A stretch of DNA of 64,000 nt from an uncultured Clostridia bacterium (GTDB lineage: Bacteria; Bacillota; Clostridia; Oscillospirales; Ruminococcaceae), in NCBI GenBank assembly GCA_947168885.1, contig CAMVNQ010000004.1:124001-188000 (forward strand), written 5' to 3'. Positions 1 to 9,300 of this stretch are shown here, piece after piece. Below the pieces are notes generated by a model. The model was not told the DNA's origin. It was given only the letters and a program-made list of their open reading frames with translations, and did no database searches. Numbering within the stretch: the first letter of the stretch is position 1; every line of letters starts with the position of its first letter. The translations under genes were made by a program, and so were the position numbers.

Positions 1-1
1 A

Positions 2-661
2 TACACCGCCGACCAGCTCAAAGAATGGGTTGACTACGCTCTCGCGAATGACGCTGTGATCATCTACGATTCCGCTTACGAAGCATTCATACATGACCCT
101 GCTATCCCGCATTCTATCTTCGCAATAGAGGGAGCAAGAAAGTGTGCTATCGAGATATGCTCGCTTTCCAAGACGGCAGGCTTTACCGGCGTTCGCTGCG
201 GATATACCGTTATACCGAAGGAGCTCATGCTCAAGGATTCAAAGGGCGGCGAGCACAGCTTCCGCGATCTATGGATACGCCGTGAGGGAAGCAAGTTCAA
301 CGGCGTGGCTTACCCTGTTCAGCGTGCGGCTGAAGCTGTATTCTCTGAAGAAGGTCAGAAGCAGACCCACGAAGTCATCGAGAAGTACATGGCGAACGCA
401 AAGATCATGGCGGACACATTCGACGAACTCGGAATAAAGTACACAGGCGGCAAGAACAGCCCGTACATCTGGTTCAACTGCCCGTTCGGAATGGGAAGCT
501 GGGACTTCTTCGACAAACTTCTCAATGAAGCCGAGGTTGTCGGCACTCCCGGCGAGGGCTTCGGAAAGAACGGCGACGGCTGGTTCCGTCTGACCGCATT
601 CAATACACTTGAAAACACAAAGGAAGCAATGGAAAGATTCAAAAAGCTCTGTGGTAAGTAA
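2..661 (+). CDS. dapL: LL-diaminopimelate aminotransferase, C-terminal part
   Basis: This is the last ~219 codons of a PLP-dependent class I/II aminotransferase; the frame is open from base 2, so the gene starts outside the window. The PLP-lysine segment reads [17 protein letters not shown], very close to the [17 protein letters not shown] signature of DapL, and it is preceded by YDSAYEAFI, which includes the conserved cofactor-contacting Asp and Tyr. DapL converts tetrahydrodipicolinate to LL-diaminopimelate in one step, supplying lysine and peptidoglycan in the cytoplasm. The family is ~400 residues, so about half is present. The DUF218 gene follows after 3 bases, suggesting one transcript. 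Other class I aminotransferases are less likely given the motif. Confidence 0.93.
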   Translation, partial: YTADQLKEWVDYALANDAVIIYDSAYEAFIHDPAIPHSIFAIEGARKCAIEICSLSKTAGFTGVRCGYTVIPKELMLKDSKGGEHSFRDLWIRREGSKFNGVAYPVQRAAEAVFSEEGQKQTHEVIEKYMANAKIMADTFDELGIKYTGGKNSPYIWFNCPFGMGSWDFFDKLLNEAEVVGTPGEGFGKNGDGWFRLTAFNTLENTKEAMERFKKLCGK

Positions 662-664
662 GAT

Positions 665-1474
665 ATGGAAAAGCCTCCCAACAAAGCTCTTGATATAACA
701 TTCGCGGTGCTGCGGATCGCTGCCGCTGCGGTGTGCGCATTCCTGCTGTACACATTCATCTATACGATAAGCTTAAAGCAGATAAACCACGGCAACGTTA
801 TCGGCTGTATGTACTGCGGAAGCGTGCTGATCCTTGCCATAGCATACCCGTTCCTGAAAAAGAAAAAGCCGCTTCGTATCGCGGCGAAAGCGTGCGGTTG
901 TGTGCTGACGGCATTCGCTGTTTACTGTGCGGTAATATCCTGCTTTATCGTTTCGGAAATGACCCACGGCGAGGACAGCGCTCTCGCGGTCTCATCGGAA
1001 GGGCATCCCCAGACGGTTATAGTTCTCGGCTGTATGGTGCTTGACGGTGAGCCGTCGCCCATGCTCGCACTTCGCATCGGGAAAGCCGAGGAATATCTCA
1101 GTGCCCACCCCGACGCGGTATGTATAGCGACCGGCGGAAAGGGCAGCAATGAAGAGATCTCTGAAGCCGAGTGCATACGGAAATGCCTGGTCCGCGACGG
1201 CATAGACGAAAGCCGCATATACGTCGAAGACAAGTCGGTCGATACGACAGAGAACATACGCTTTTCGACGGAGATAATCGAAGACGAGGGGCTTCCGAAG
1301 GACATTGTCGTCGTAAGCGAGTGTTATCACATATTCCGCGGCGTGCGGCAGGCGCGGCTCAACGGACTCCACGCAGCGGGCATCTACCCGGATCCTGCGC
1401 CGGTCATCAAGACCATGCCGAGCTATTGGCTCCGCGAAATATTCGCCCTTTCGCGTGATTTCTTCTTTGCGTAA
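665..1474 (+). CDS. DUF218 / YdcF-SanA-like membrane protein
   Basis: The 269-residue protein has three hydrophobic N-terminal segments (about residues 12-32, 44-62 and 76-96), then a DUF218 domain. The domain opens with TVIVLGCMV, contains IATGGKGSNE and SVDTTENI, and ends with a VVSECYHIFRG-type segment. This arrangement matches YdcF/SanA/ElyC-type proteins, which are linked to envelope or vancomycin-sensitivity phenotypes but whose reaction is not settled. It starts 3 bases after dapL with only a weak ribosome binding site, so translation may be coupled. The next stretch holds repeats and a terminator, so it is probably last in its operon. Confidence 0.8.
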   Translation: MEKPPNKALDITFAVLRIAAAAVCAFLLYTFIYTISLKQINHGNVIGCMYCGSVLILAIAYPFLKKKKPLRIAAKACGCVLTAFAVYCAVISCFIVSEMTHGEDSALAVSSEGHPQTVIVLGCMVLDGEPSPMLALRIGKAEEYLSAHPDAVCIATGGKGSNEEISEAECIRKCLVRDGIDESRIYVEDKSVDTTENIRFSTEIIEDEGLPKDIVVVSECYHIFRGVRQARLNGLHAAGIYPDPAPVIKTMPSYWLREIFALSRDFFFA

Positions 1475-1523
1475 AGCGCTTTCGCGCGTCTTAACAGACG
1501 GTTCCGGGGCTCCGCGCCCCCGT

Positions 1524-1555
1524 CCCGCGGCAGGCATCCGCCTGCACCGGAAGCT
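1524..1555. repeat. Dispersed hairpin repeat, copy 1
   Basis: These 32 bases are an exact reverse complement of 21572-21603. The unit contains a self-complementary core, GCAGGC-ATCC-GCCTGC, and a GGGGC-TCCGC-GCCCC hairpin lies just upstream (about 1506-1520). Both copies lie just past the 3' end of a gene. It looks like a REP/BIME-type intergenic palindrome; no transposase is nearby. Confidence 0.7.
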
Positions 1556-1584
1556 GCCGCGCAAAAGAGACCGGACACTGCTCC

Positions 1585-1744
1585 TATCCTTACTTCGGCT
1601 AATTGTCTCTAAGCATAGATGCGTACCTCTGTCAAGGGCGAGGCTTCAAAAATTTTTCGTCCCGTTTATTAAACGAAAAAATTTTGGAGTGCCCTTTACA
1701 GGGGTACACATCTGTGCTATAACAGAATAGCCGAAGAGAGGATA
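1585..1744. mobile_element. 160-bp inverted repeat, possible MITE
   Basis: The left arm (1585 onward, TATCCTTACTTCGGCTA...) and the reverse complement of the right arm (ending at 1744, TATCCTCTCTTCGGCTA...) match at roughly three of four positions for ~75 bases, meeting near 1660. Internal matched blocks include GTACCTCTGT/GTACCCCTGT, AAGGGC on both arms and AAAATTTTT. The ends are TA-TCCT and AGGA-TA, so a TA target duplication of the mariner/IS630 type is possible. There is no coding capacity. It could equally be a transcribed long-hairpin RNA. It fills most of the 316-base gap between the DUF218 gene and the next gene. Confidence 0.5.
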
Positions 1745-1751
1745 AATGATA

Positions 1752-1792
1752 AAATAACAGCAGACCCGAACGCGCGAGTCTGCTGTTTTATT
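1752..1792. terminator. Bidirectional intrinsic terminator
   Basis: The stem CAGCAGAC (1758-1765) pairs with GTCTGCTG (1778-1785), followed by TTTTATTATTTT on the plus strand and TTATTTT on the minus strand. It lies between convergent genes (dapL/DUF218 and thrS/1791). The stem shares the CAGCAGACCCG sequence with the terminator at 21501. Confidence 0.85.
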
Positions 1793-2129
1793 ATTTTCTG
1801 TTTACTATATCAAGCGCCTTGTAATACAGCCGATAGAGCTTCTGTACGCTGTTCTCAAGGAAGTAGTAATGTGCGATATACGGAATTACAAGACCGAGAA
1901 ACAGCAGTGAAAGCAGAAGTATCTGGATCGAATAATTCGTAACGAGAACGGCAAACGACAGTACCGTCATTATCGCAAAGGTCATGGTCACGATAAGGTG
2001 TATAAGCCGTTCATGCTGATAAAAGCCTATCCTGATGAGCAGTTCGGAGACGAAATTCTCATCTATGCTTTTCTCGTCTTTGAGCCGTATCTCTACCTCG
2101 GAAAGGTAATCTTTTACTTCACGCTTCAT
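1791..2129 (-). CDS. Small two-helix membrane protein coupled to thrS
   Basis: I do not recognise this 112-residue protein. A charged N-terminal helix (residues 1-35) is followed by two strong hydrophobic segments (about 42-62 and 68-88) and a basic, Tyr-rich C-terminal helix. Its ATG overlaps the thrS TGA by one base (TGATG), so translation should be coupled to thrS, and a terminator follows its stop. This resembles small 2-TM proteins often found downstream of housekeeping genes, with no assigned role. Composition gives no hint of recent transfer. Confidence 0.65.
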   Translation of the reverse strand: MKREVKDYLSEVEIRLKDEKSIDENFVSELLIRIGFYQHERLIHLIVTMTFAIMTVLSFAVLVTNYSIQILLLSLLFLGLVIPYIAHYYFLENSVQKLYRLYYKALDIVNRK

Positions 2130-3904
2130 CAGTCAAGAGTATCAATGAGCTCCAGCGGCTTTTCAACATTCATCTTCACACACATCTCGATGAACTTGTC
2201 GAGCGGTACGTTGTTGAGCTTCTTGTTGCCGCGGATATTGATAGAAACGGTGCTGTTCGCCGCCTCGTTATCGCCGAGAACGATGATATACGGATCTTTG
2301 TACGCCTTGAACTTCTTGATCTTGTTGTTCATGTTGTCGTCCGCAAGGTCGATCTCCGCTCTGATACCGTTCTTCTTCAGCAGGTCAAATACCTTCTGTG
2401 CATACTCGTTGTGCTCGGTTCTGATAGGAACTATACCGACCTGATACGGGTTGAGCCAGAACGGGAAGAGACCCTTGAAATTCTCTGTGATTATACCTAT
2501 GAAGCGCTCGAAAGAGCCGAATATTGCGCGGTGTATCATTACCGGCTGCTTCTCCGAGCCGTCCTGCGCGATATACTTCATATTGAAATTGAGAGGAAGC
2601 TGGAAGTCGAGCTGGATAGTACCGGTCTGCCACTCGCGGCCGAGAGCGTCCTTCATCTTAAGGTCGATCTTCGGGCCGTAGAACGCGCCGTCGCCTTCGT
2701 TGAGCTCATAACCGTCCTTGCCGAACAGCTTTTCGAGGATCTCTTTAAGGTCGTCCTCTGCCTTGTTCCAGACGTTTATATCACCCATATAGTCGTCGGG
2801 GCGGGTCGAGAGCTCTGCGCTGTAGGTCAGACCGAACGTATCATAAAGCTCCTTGGCTATGCTCATGATATCGCTGATCTCGTCGGCGATCTGCTCTTCT
2901 GTAACAAGTATATGCGCGTCGTCCTGACGGAAGAGCTGTACACGGAAAAGACCGTTGAGCTCACCGGATTTTTCTTTACGGTGAATGGTATCTACCTGAT
3001 TGATCTTTATGGGAAGCTCCTTGTACGAGCGCTGCTTGTTCATATAGACCTTGATGGCGTTCGGACAGTTCATCGGCTTGAGCGCGTATGTGTCGGGGTC
3101 ATCCTCGCTCTCGCCCGGGATTATGAACATTCCGTCCATATAGTGAGCCCAGTGACCGGAAGTTACCCACAGTTCCTTCTTGGAAATAACGGGTCCCGCG
3201 ATCTCGGTGTAGCCGTGAGCTTCGTGGATCTCTCTCCAGTACGAAAGCAGGGTGTTGAACATCTTCCAGCCGCGCGGGAGCCAGAACGGCATACCGGGTG
3301 CGGTGTGATCGAACATGAAGAGTTCGAGCTCCTTACCGATCTTCTTGTGATCGCGTTCAAGTGCTTCCTTTATGAGCTGCTTGTGAGCTTTGAGAGCCGC
3401 CTTGTCCGGGAATGCGTAAGCATATATACGTGTAAGGCTGTCGTTGTGCTCGTCACCGCGCCAGTAAGCGCCCGATGTGCTGCGAAGCTCGAAAGCTGCG
3501 CCCATAAGTTCCTGAGAATTGTCAACGTGCGGGCCGCGGCAGAGATCGATGTAATCATCACCTGTCCAGTAAGCGGTAATTGTCTCGTCATCGGCGAGAT
3601 CCTTGATTATCTCGACCTTGAACTTCTGACCTGCAAAGGTCTTAAGCGCCTCTTCCTTTGATATTTCAACGCGTTTCCAGTCTTCGCGGCGCTTGATTAT
3701 CTCATGCATCTTCTCTTCGATCTTCGGGAAATCCTCTGATGTGACGGTGACGCCCTCGGGGAATGTGAAGTCGTAGTAGAAACCGTCCGCTATCTGCGGA
3801 CCTATCGCATACTGCGTCTCCTTGCCGTAGATCTCGATCACTGCTTTTGCGAGGATATGAGCGAGCGAGTGTCTGTAAACCTCAAGATACTGTTCCTTTT
3901 CCAT
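2129..3904 (-). CDS. thrS: Threonyl-tRNA synthetase lacking the TGS domain
   Basis: This enzyme charges tRNA-Thr in the cytoplasm. The ATG at 3904 follows TCAAGGAGG with a 7-base spacer, so I chose it over an in-frame upstream codon at 3949. That gives 591 residues, against ~640 for the full family, because the N-terminal TGS domain is absent. The protein opens directly with the editing domain HxxxH (H12, H16) and has the CRGPHV editing motif. The catalytic core has the zinc-site blocks KPMNCPNAI, RQDDAHI and MIHRAIFGS, and motif 2 reads HRKEKSGELNGLFRV. A C-terminal anticodon-binding domain is present. A sigma-A promoter lies ~85 bases upstream; no T-box leader fits in that space. Confidence 0.95.
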   Translation of the reverse strand: MEKEQYLEVYRHSLAHILAKAVIEIYGKETQYAIGPQIADGFYYDFTFPEGVTVTSEDFPKIEEKMHEIIKRREDWKRVEISKEEALKTFAGQKFKVEIIKDLADDETITAYWTGDDYIDLCRGPHVDNSQELMGAAFELRSTSGAYWRGDEHNDSLTRIYAYAFPDKAALKAHKQLIKEALERDHKKIGKELELFMFDHTAPGMPFWLPRGWKMFNTLLSYWREIHEAHGYTEIAGPVISKKELWVTSGHWAHYMDGMFIIPGESEDDPDTYALKPMNCPNAIKVYMNKQRSYKELPIKINQVDTIHRKEKSGELNGLFRVQLFRQDDAHILVTEEQIADEISDIMSIAKELYDTFGLTYSAELSTRPDDYMGDINVWNKAEDDLKEILEKLFGKDGYELNEGDGAFYGPKIDLKMKDALGREWQTGTIQLDFQLPLNFNMKYIAQDGSEKQPVMIHRAIFGSFERFIGIITENFKGLFPFWLNPYQVGIVPIRTEHNEYAQKVFDLLKKNGIRAEIDLADDNMNNKIKKFKAYKDPYIIVLGDNEAANSTVSINIRGNKKLNNVPLDKFIEMCVKMNVEKPLELIDTLD

Positions 3905-3987
3905 AGTAAGTCCTCCTTGAACGCCGCTCGGGATTTGATCGACCCGCAACCGGCGGGGATCGTAAGTCAGCGTATCAATAATATATT

Positions 3988-4016
3988 ATTGTAGCACATA
4001 TAATGCGGTTTGTCAA
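3988..4016 (-). promoter_or_regulatory. Sigma-A promoter of thrS
   Basis: Read on the minus strand, this has TTGACA (4016-4011), a 17-base spacer and TACAAT (3993-3988). The predicted leader is only ~75 bases and holds one hairpin (GATCCCCGC...GCGGGTCGATC). That is too short for a T-box riboswitch. Confidence 0.85.
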
Positions 4017-4247
4017 GGCTGAAAGAGCGGTTATTTCGCTGTTTGCGGGCAGCGATGCTGTCAAGGAGACCGCTCCGAACCTGCACCGCGGTTACATTTT
4101 GGTTACAGTCGTATGATCTGCGACCACAGATATGGTAAATTGCAAAAAAAGGTTTATGCCAGAATGACAAAATGAGCTTAATTAAACAAAAAAAGACTGC
4201 GCTTTTTGTTCAAATCGTGGTTTTTGCGCGCGGGAAGCAAAAAAGTG
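4017..4247. other. Divergent intergenic region without a gene
   Basis: This lies between the divergent thrS and helicase promoters. I see a GAGCGGT...ACCGCTC inverted pair (about 4026-4078), a near-direct repeat GGTTACA-TTTT-GGTTACA (about 4094-4111) and A/T-rich sequence. No credible coding sequence, tRNA or copy of the tRNA-Arg 3' end is present. Confidence 0.5.
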
Positions 4248-4276
4248 TTGCAATAGCCTTTAAAAAGAGTTATAAT
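4248..4276 (+). promoter_or_regulatory. Sigma-A promoter of the helicase/GHKL operon
   Basis: TTGCAA (4248-4253), a 17-base spacer and a perfect TATAAT (4271-4276). Transcription would start near 4283, leaving an ~84-base leader before the ATG at 4367, which is preceded by AAAGGGTGG. The operon therefore appears to be independently expressed. Confidence 0.8.
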
Positions 4277-4366
4277 GTATGTTGAGACATTATGATTATT
4301 ATTTGCGTCCGTTCGCGGTGCAGCATACTTTTTGCAGCACACAGCCAGCGGTGAAAGGGTGGTTTC

Positions 4367-6334
4367 ATGAACGCAAGCGATATAAAATGGATAACCTCGG
4401 GTAATCTGGAACACGACCCCTTTTATTTCAGTATCCCCGAAAAACTCGACAAGTTCGGATACTGCATAGATATGAGCGGTTACGGAGAGGGCAAGACCGA
4501 TAAGGCCCAGCTCTGCATACTCGATACCGCTATCAGGAAAGAGGAACCGAACATTCTCGTCATCTGCCCCGACGGATGCAAGGAAAGCTGGTACCTGAGC
4601 CTGCTCAAGGGCGTAGGTCTCGACTTCAAATTCGTCAATGCGGCACACGGCGCTGTAACATTTTTCAGCCCCGAAACATCAAATCTTATGCTCCTTGATG
4701 AAAAAGTTCTCGCAGAGGGCGAAGGCTCGTCGTTCGATCCCATAAGGAAGAGCGGCATACTCTGGGATCTCGTCATAATCGACGGCTCCGGCGCAGAGGA
4801 CGGTATGATCCCTTCGTTATATACCGAAAACTTTGGTATGAAGACAGATAAGCTTCTCATCTTTGCTCCGTATCCTTCGGAATATACGACCCCACCCGAC
4901 GGACTGCGCGATATTGTCAAGGCTCTGCTCAACGACAGCGAAAAAGCAAGAAGTATAGATACCTATGAGATAGATGCGGACGTTATGGAGTTCACAATGG
5001 CATCTCCGCTTATGAACTGCCCCAGAGATGACAGCGAAACAGGCAAGGTGCGTATAGAACGCTATGCTTTCGATGCGGCGGAAATACCGCAGAATCTTCG
5101 CGTTGACGATCAGGGCGGACGCTACACCAACGGCGGCAACGTCTTTGAAGAGTACAACCTTCCCGAAAAGAACATCTACCAGAAGACCGTGTTCACGCGC
5201 TCTGATGCGGAAACCCTGAAGAACAGGGATAAGAAGCTCGCTAAGTTCCTTGAGGTCATAGACGATATCATGAACTCAGAGGACAAGACCGCAATAGTAT
5301 ATTTCAGGTCTGATGCCACCGTAAACTACATAGAAAAGGTACTTTCGGCTATCTACTATGACAAGACCGGAAGCATGATATACCTCGAAAAGGCGTTCTT
5401 TGACATAAGAGGCCTCAAGCAGTGGTATGAGACCGAGCCGAGCCGCCGTATCAAGGTTATACTCACAAACGACAGACTCAGTGAGAACATCGGCATATAT
5501 GACCCGATAACCCATATCATCAACTATGAGCTTCCCGACAACCCCGTTGAGCTTCAGCAGAGATATATGCGCAGAGGCGTTTCGGCGGCAGCGTCAAGAC
5601 CGGAATTCATCATTTTCCTCGACGACAACAAGCTCTTCGACAGCCGTGTCCTCGGTAAGGCACTCATCGGCAACCTTTACAAGGCATTCCGCATAAACGT
5701 TCCGTCCGAGAATATACTGTTCAGTATCGACGGCATCGAAGAAATGCTCGCGGATATGATCACTGACATAAAGTACGTAGCCGATTATACCGGCGCGGTA
5801 GGTTCGAGCTTTGATATAATCTCAAAGTTCCGCTCGGATTACAATGTTCCGGCGGCAAGGAACTTAACGACCGCAGCAAAGACCCACGATTACGCACAGA
5901 GAAAGCTCCTGACGCTCGCAAAGGAACTGGGTGTCGCGGATATGGTCACCGATAAGGAGATCGACAAGCCGGCAATGACCGCAAAGATCACCGAAAAGGT
6001 CAAGGAGATCCGCTCCGGTTACGCTTATTTCGACAAAGAAATGGCAATAAAGACAGTTCCGCGCGGAATCGTAAAGAACAGCGAGTTCAGGCAGTTTGCA
6101 GGCTATCTCGACGGCAATCCGTTCAATCTCGGTCTTAACAACGCAAGAAACGAGCTCAAAAAAGCAGTCGAAGGCACAACAGAATTCGCGTACATCAAGG
6201 ATGCGATAATGCAGATACCCGATACACTCAAACCCGCGGTACTGTACAATATCTGGATATACTGGCACAAGACGCTCGGCATCGGAGGTTCTTATGCCGA
6301 GTTCATCAAAGCATACAACGAAGGGGTGATCTGA
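4367..6334 (+). CDS. Degenerate SF2/SNF2-like helicase (system component A)
   Basis: This 655-residue protein has a two-lobe SF2 layout. Motif I is G38-Y-G40-E-G42-K43-T44, an intact helicase Walker A. Motif II reads VIIDGSG with D139 but lacks the following acidic residue of DExx. The second lobe (about 305-425) has TAIVYFRSDATVNYIEKV, then ILTNDRLSENIGI and NYELPDNPVELQQRYMRRG (Q397-G404), close to motifs V and VI of RapA/HepA-type SNF2 proteins. The C-terminal ~230 residues are helical and unrecognised. No nuclease motif is visible. It is separated by one base from the GHKL gene, so the two proteins probably work together. The role may be DNA translocation or remodelling, possibly defence. 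Function is inferred, not known. Confidence 0.6.
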   Translation: MNASDIKWITSGNLEHDPFYFSIPEKLDKFGYCIDMSGYGEGKTDKAQLCILDTAIRKEEPNILVICPDGCKESWYLSLLKGVGLDFKFVNAAHGAVTFFSPETSNLMLLDEKVLAEGEGSSFDPIRKSGILWDLVIIDGSGAEDGMIPSLYTENFGMKTDKLLIFAPYPSEYTTPPDGLRDIVKALLNDSEKARSIDTYEIDADVMEFTMASPLMNCPRDDSETGKVRIERYAFDAAEIPQNLRVDDQGGRYTNGGNVFEEYNLPEKNIYQKTVFTRSDAETLKNRDKKLAKFLEVIDDIMNSEDKTAIVYFRSDATVNYIEKVLSAIYYDKTGSMIYLEKAFFDIRGLKQWYETEPSRRIKVILTNDRLSENIGIYDPITHIINYELPDNPVELQQRYMRRGVSAAASRPEFIIFLDDNKLFDSRVLGKALIGNLYKAFRINVPSENILFSIDGIEEMLADMITDIKYVADYTGAVGSSFDIISKFRSDYNVPAARNLTTAAKTHDYAQRKLLTLAKELGVADMVTDKEIDKPAMTAKITEKVKEIRSGYAYFDKEMAIKTVPRGIVKNSEFRQFAGYLDGNPFNLGLNNARNELKKAVEGTTEFAYIKDAIMQIPDTLKPAVLYNIWIYWHKTLGIGGSYAEFIKAYNEGVI

Positions 6335-6335
6335 A

Positions 6336-9300
6336 ATGGCTTATGAAGAAACCAAGCAGCGCGAAGCCAAGGCTGCCGAGCTTAAAAAGTACATAGGTGA
6401 CTTCTACGCCGCGCACAGCGAAGGCAAGACCGAAGAACGCGATGCCGCATTAAAGAAAGTCCAGACCGCCCTCTTTACAGGAAGCTCGGACAGCGAGCCT
6501 CTGAAGGACTACTTCAACGAGGCGTTTCAGGGCAGGACCGTTTTCAATACGCTTTTAAGCATCAACGACTATCCGAAGGAGAGTATCCTTCGCGAGCTTT
6601 TGCAGAACACGTTCGGATGCTCTTATGAGACAAAGGACGTAAAGGTCATGCTGAACTTCAATACGAAGCAGCACCAGGTAAGTCTCGCATACAACGAAGT
6701 CGGCTTCACGATGGAACAGATACTCTACTACTTAAGCTTCGGAAGAAGTGAGGTAGATGAGTCAAAGACCCGTGAAGGTCGTTTCGGTGTCGGTGCAAAG
6801 AGCGTTTTCCTCAACGTCGAGTGGCTGTCGCTGAAGTCCAACAACTTCAGCTTCAAGATACAGAACGACAACGGTAACTTAAAGATACTCGACCTTGACC
6901 TTTTCGGAACACAGTTCGTAGGCACAGAGATCATCTTCAAGGTAAGAGGCGAGGAGTTCCACGCAATAATGGACAACTTCCTCGGACTCACTGACAAGAA
7001 GGGCGACTACATGAACCTCATGGAGCTGTGCTTCGCGTTCAACAGAAAGAAAATACTCGACATCCGTGACGCGCGCAAGCTCGTCGAGTCGGACGACCGC
7101 ACCTTCAATATCGCAGTCATGGTTGACGGACAGATGAAGACCGTCTATAAGATCATGCAGTATAAGAAGGAAGGCGACGACAACCCGACCATCCGTTTCC
7201 TTCAGAACGGCAAGAGCATCATAGACTTCCTCTGCTATGAGTCTGACGGTTATTCATACCTTATCCCGTACGCTGTAGCAAACGGAAAGCGCGCCGAGAT
7301 AGTAAAGCTTCTCGTACAGAGATACAACTATTTCTCGACTTATGAGCTTACGGGTCTTTACAAGGAAAACAACGAAGCGTTCATCAACGAACATCTCTCA
7401 GCGTTCTTCATAAGCGTCCCCAACAAGTACATAACCCCGCACAGAACGGGTATCCGCCACGACAGCGAGAATGAGGTCACAAAACATCTGCAGAAGGACC
7501 TCCTCGATATGATAAAGGCTTATAAGCAGTACTTCGTGCTCAGTATGCAGCCCGTACCGGAAAAGAGCGACTATTACTTCCTATATCCGAAATCCTACGC
7601 TTTCGAGTTCTTCAAGAACTTCATCAAGACAAGTAAGTTAGGCAAGGATATCCAGTCACCGTTCCAGAACAGTATCTCTCTCATCTATCCCGAAGAGAGA
7701 CTCGCGACGGACTATGAGGAACTCAAGAAGCGCGGTTACGCGAGCTACGCAGAGCATATCCCCCAGCTTGAACACACCAACGGAACTGCTTACGAAACTT
7801 ATATAAAAGACGCGCTCAGTGATATGCGCGAAAAGCTCTCCGACCTTGACGACAGGATCATATATGTCGGCTATCAGTGGGAGAACGAGGGTTCGTCCGC
7901 TAACGGCAGAGAGTATCTGTACGAATTCTTCCACAACGGAGCTACTTTCTACGTTTCTTCTAAAGTAACCCCTAACCGTTCGGATAACAACCTTTACTTC
8001 GGATTTACATCCGTCGCGGAGAAGATAGCCGGTGAATTCCTCAAGGACAACATCGTACACAACGACGACGAGCTTGAAAAGCTCCTCGCTATGTATGATG
8101 AGATCTACCGCGAGGATTACAAGATAGTAATGAAATACTATCAGTTCTATATCTCTCACGGTGAGGAACAGCAGCGCTATGAGGTGTCCAAGATGGACAT
8201 CAAGAACCTCGAAAACGCTATGCGCGCGGTACAGAAAAGACAGCACCGCTTTGACACGCACCAGAACTACAACGAAGTTGTTTCCATGCTCATAAACACG
8301 TTCACACAGGGCAAGGACACGATGACGTTCTTACGCGAGATAAAGGAACAGGGAGGAAAAATAACCCTCCAGCTCGATATTAACAAGCGCTACCGTTTCT
8401 GTGCATATAACAAGCAGTTCATGATACCGCCGAATATCTCGAATGCGGATATGATCGACCTTATCGGCGATATGGGAACTCTCATCAAGTGCGGAATGCT
8501 CAACGGCAGAACTTTCGACTTCCCGCACACGAAGAGCCGCTATTCGCTTGACCCGGCGCTTCTCTCGAAGATGTTCGAGAGCGAGACGCTTCCGGGAAGC
8601 GCTATCGAAGAGCGTCTCGGTATGATCTGGGTATGCGATCTGCACACAGACAGAGTTGCGATAGTTGATGAGAACGACAAGATCGTGAAGATCGTCGAGC
8701 TTGGCGAAGAGATCACACAGGAAATGCGCGATAAGGCCAAAAAGTACGTTGTGCTCCGTGCCGACTACTCAAAGCCCGAATTCGCCGACGCCGCAGAATA
8801 CATCATCACGGGAAAGAACGAGCAGCTTCTCAGCAAGCACTATCTGACCGCACAGGAGCCGAACAGAGTTATACCCGATCAGATACCGTACTACCTGAAA
8901 CCGATGCCCGTTATCACAAAGGACGAGTTCAAGTATCTGCGCGAGCAGGTGTCTAAGGTCTCTGAATTTGCCGACAGCAAAAACTACCGCAACTATTTCG
9001 CGAAAGATATAAACGGTAAGCTTTTCGGTTACGGCGGATGCTGCCCCGTATGCGGATTTGAGAGCCGTGCTATCAACAGCTTCTGTCTCAAGGACTTCGA
9101 GGTCGAGGTGCTCACAGAAGACAGCGAAAAGACGTTCAAGTTCTCGCTGTATATGTGCGCGAACGATGCTGCTGCGTCTAACGGCTGGCTGATAACGAAC
9201 GTGAGCGTGGGCGGAATGTCACCGATACGGTGGCTTGAAGAGATTTCGTCTTCGGATATGATCCCGCCGGAATTCCTCTTCTGTCATGTAACATACCGTT

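Noticed and set aside
1501-1780. CRISPR array
   Set aside because: The repeats here are inverted, not direct, and are not regularly spaced.
2411-3661. Open frame of 416 codons opposite thrS
   Set aside because: It lies wholly antisense to a certain gene, and its product has no family features or ribosome binding site.
3905-3987. T-box riboswitch before thrS
   Set aside because: The predicted leader is only ~75 bases and lacks the AGGGTGG-type T-box sequence in the transcribed part.
4017-4366. Copy of the tRNA-Arg 3' end marking an integrated island
   Set aside because: No match to the tRNA 3' segment was found here and there is no integrase gene.
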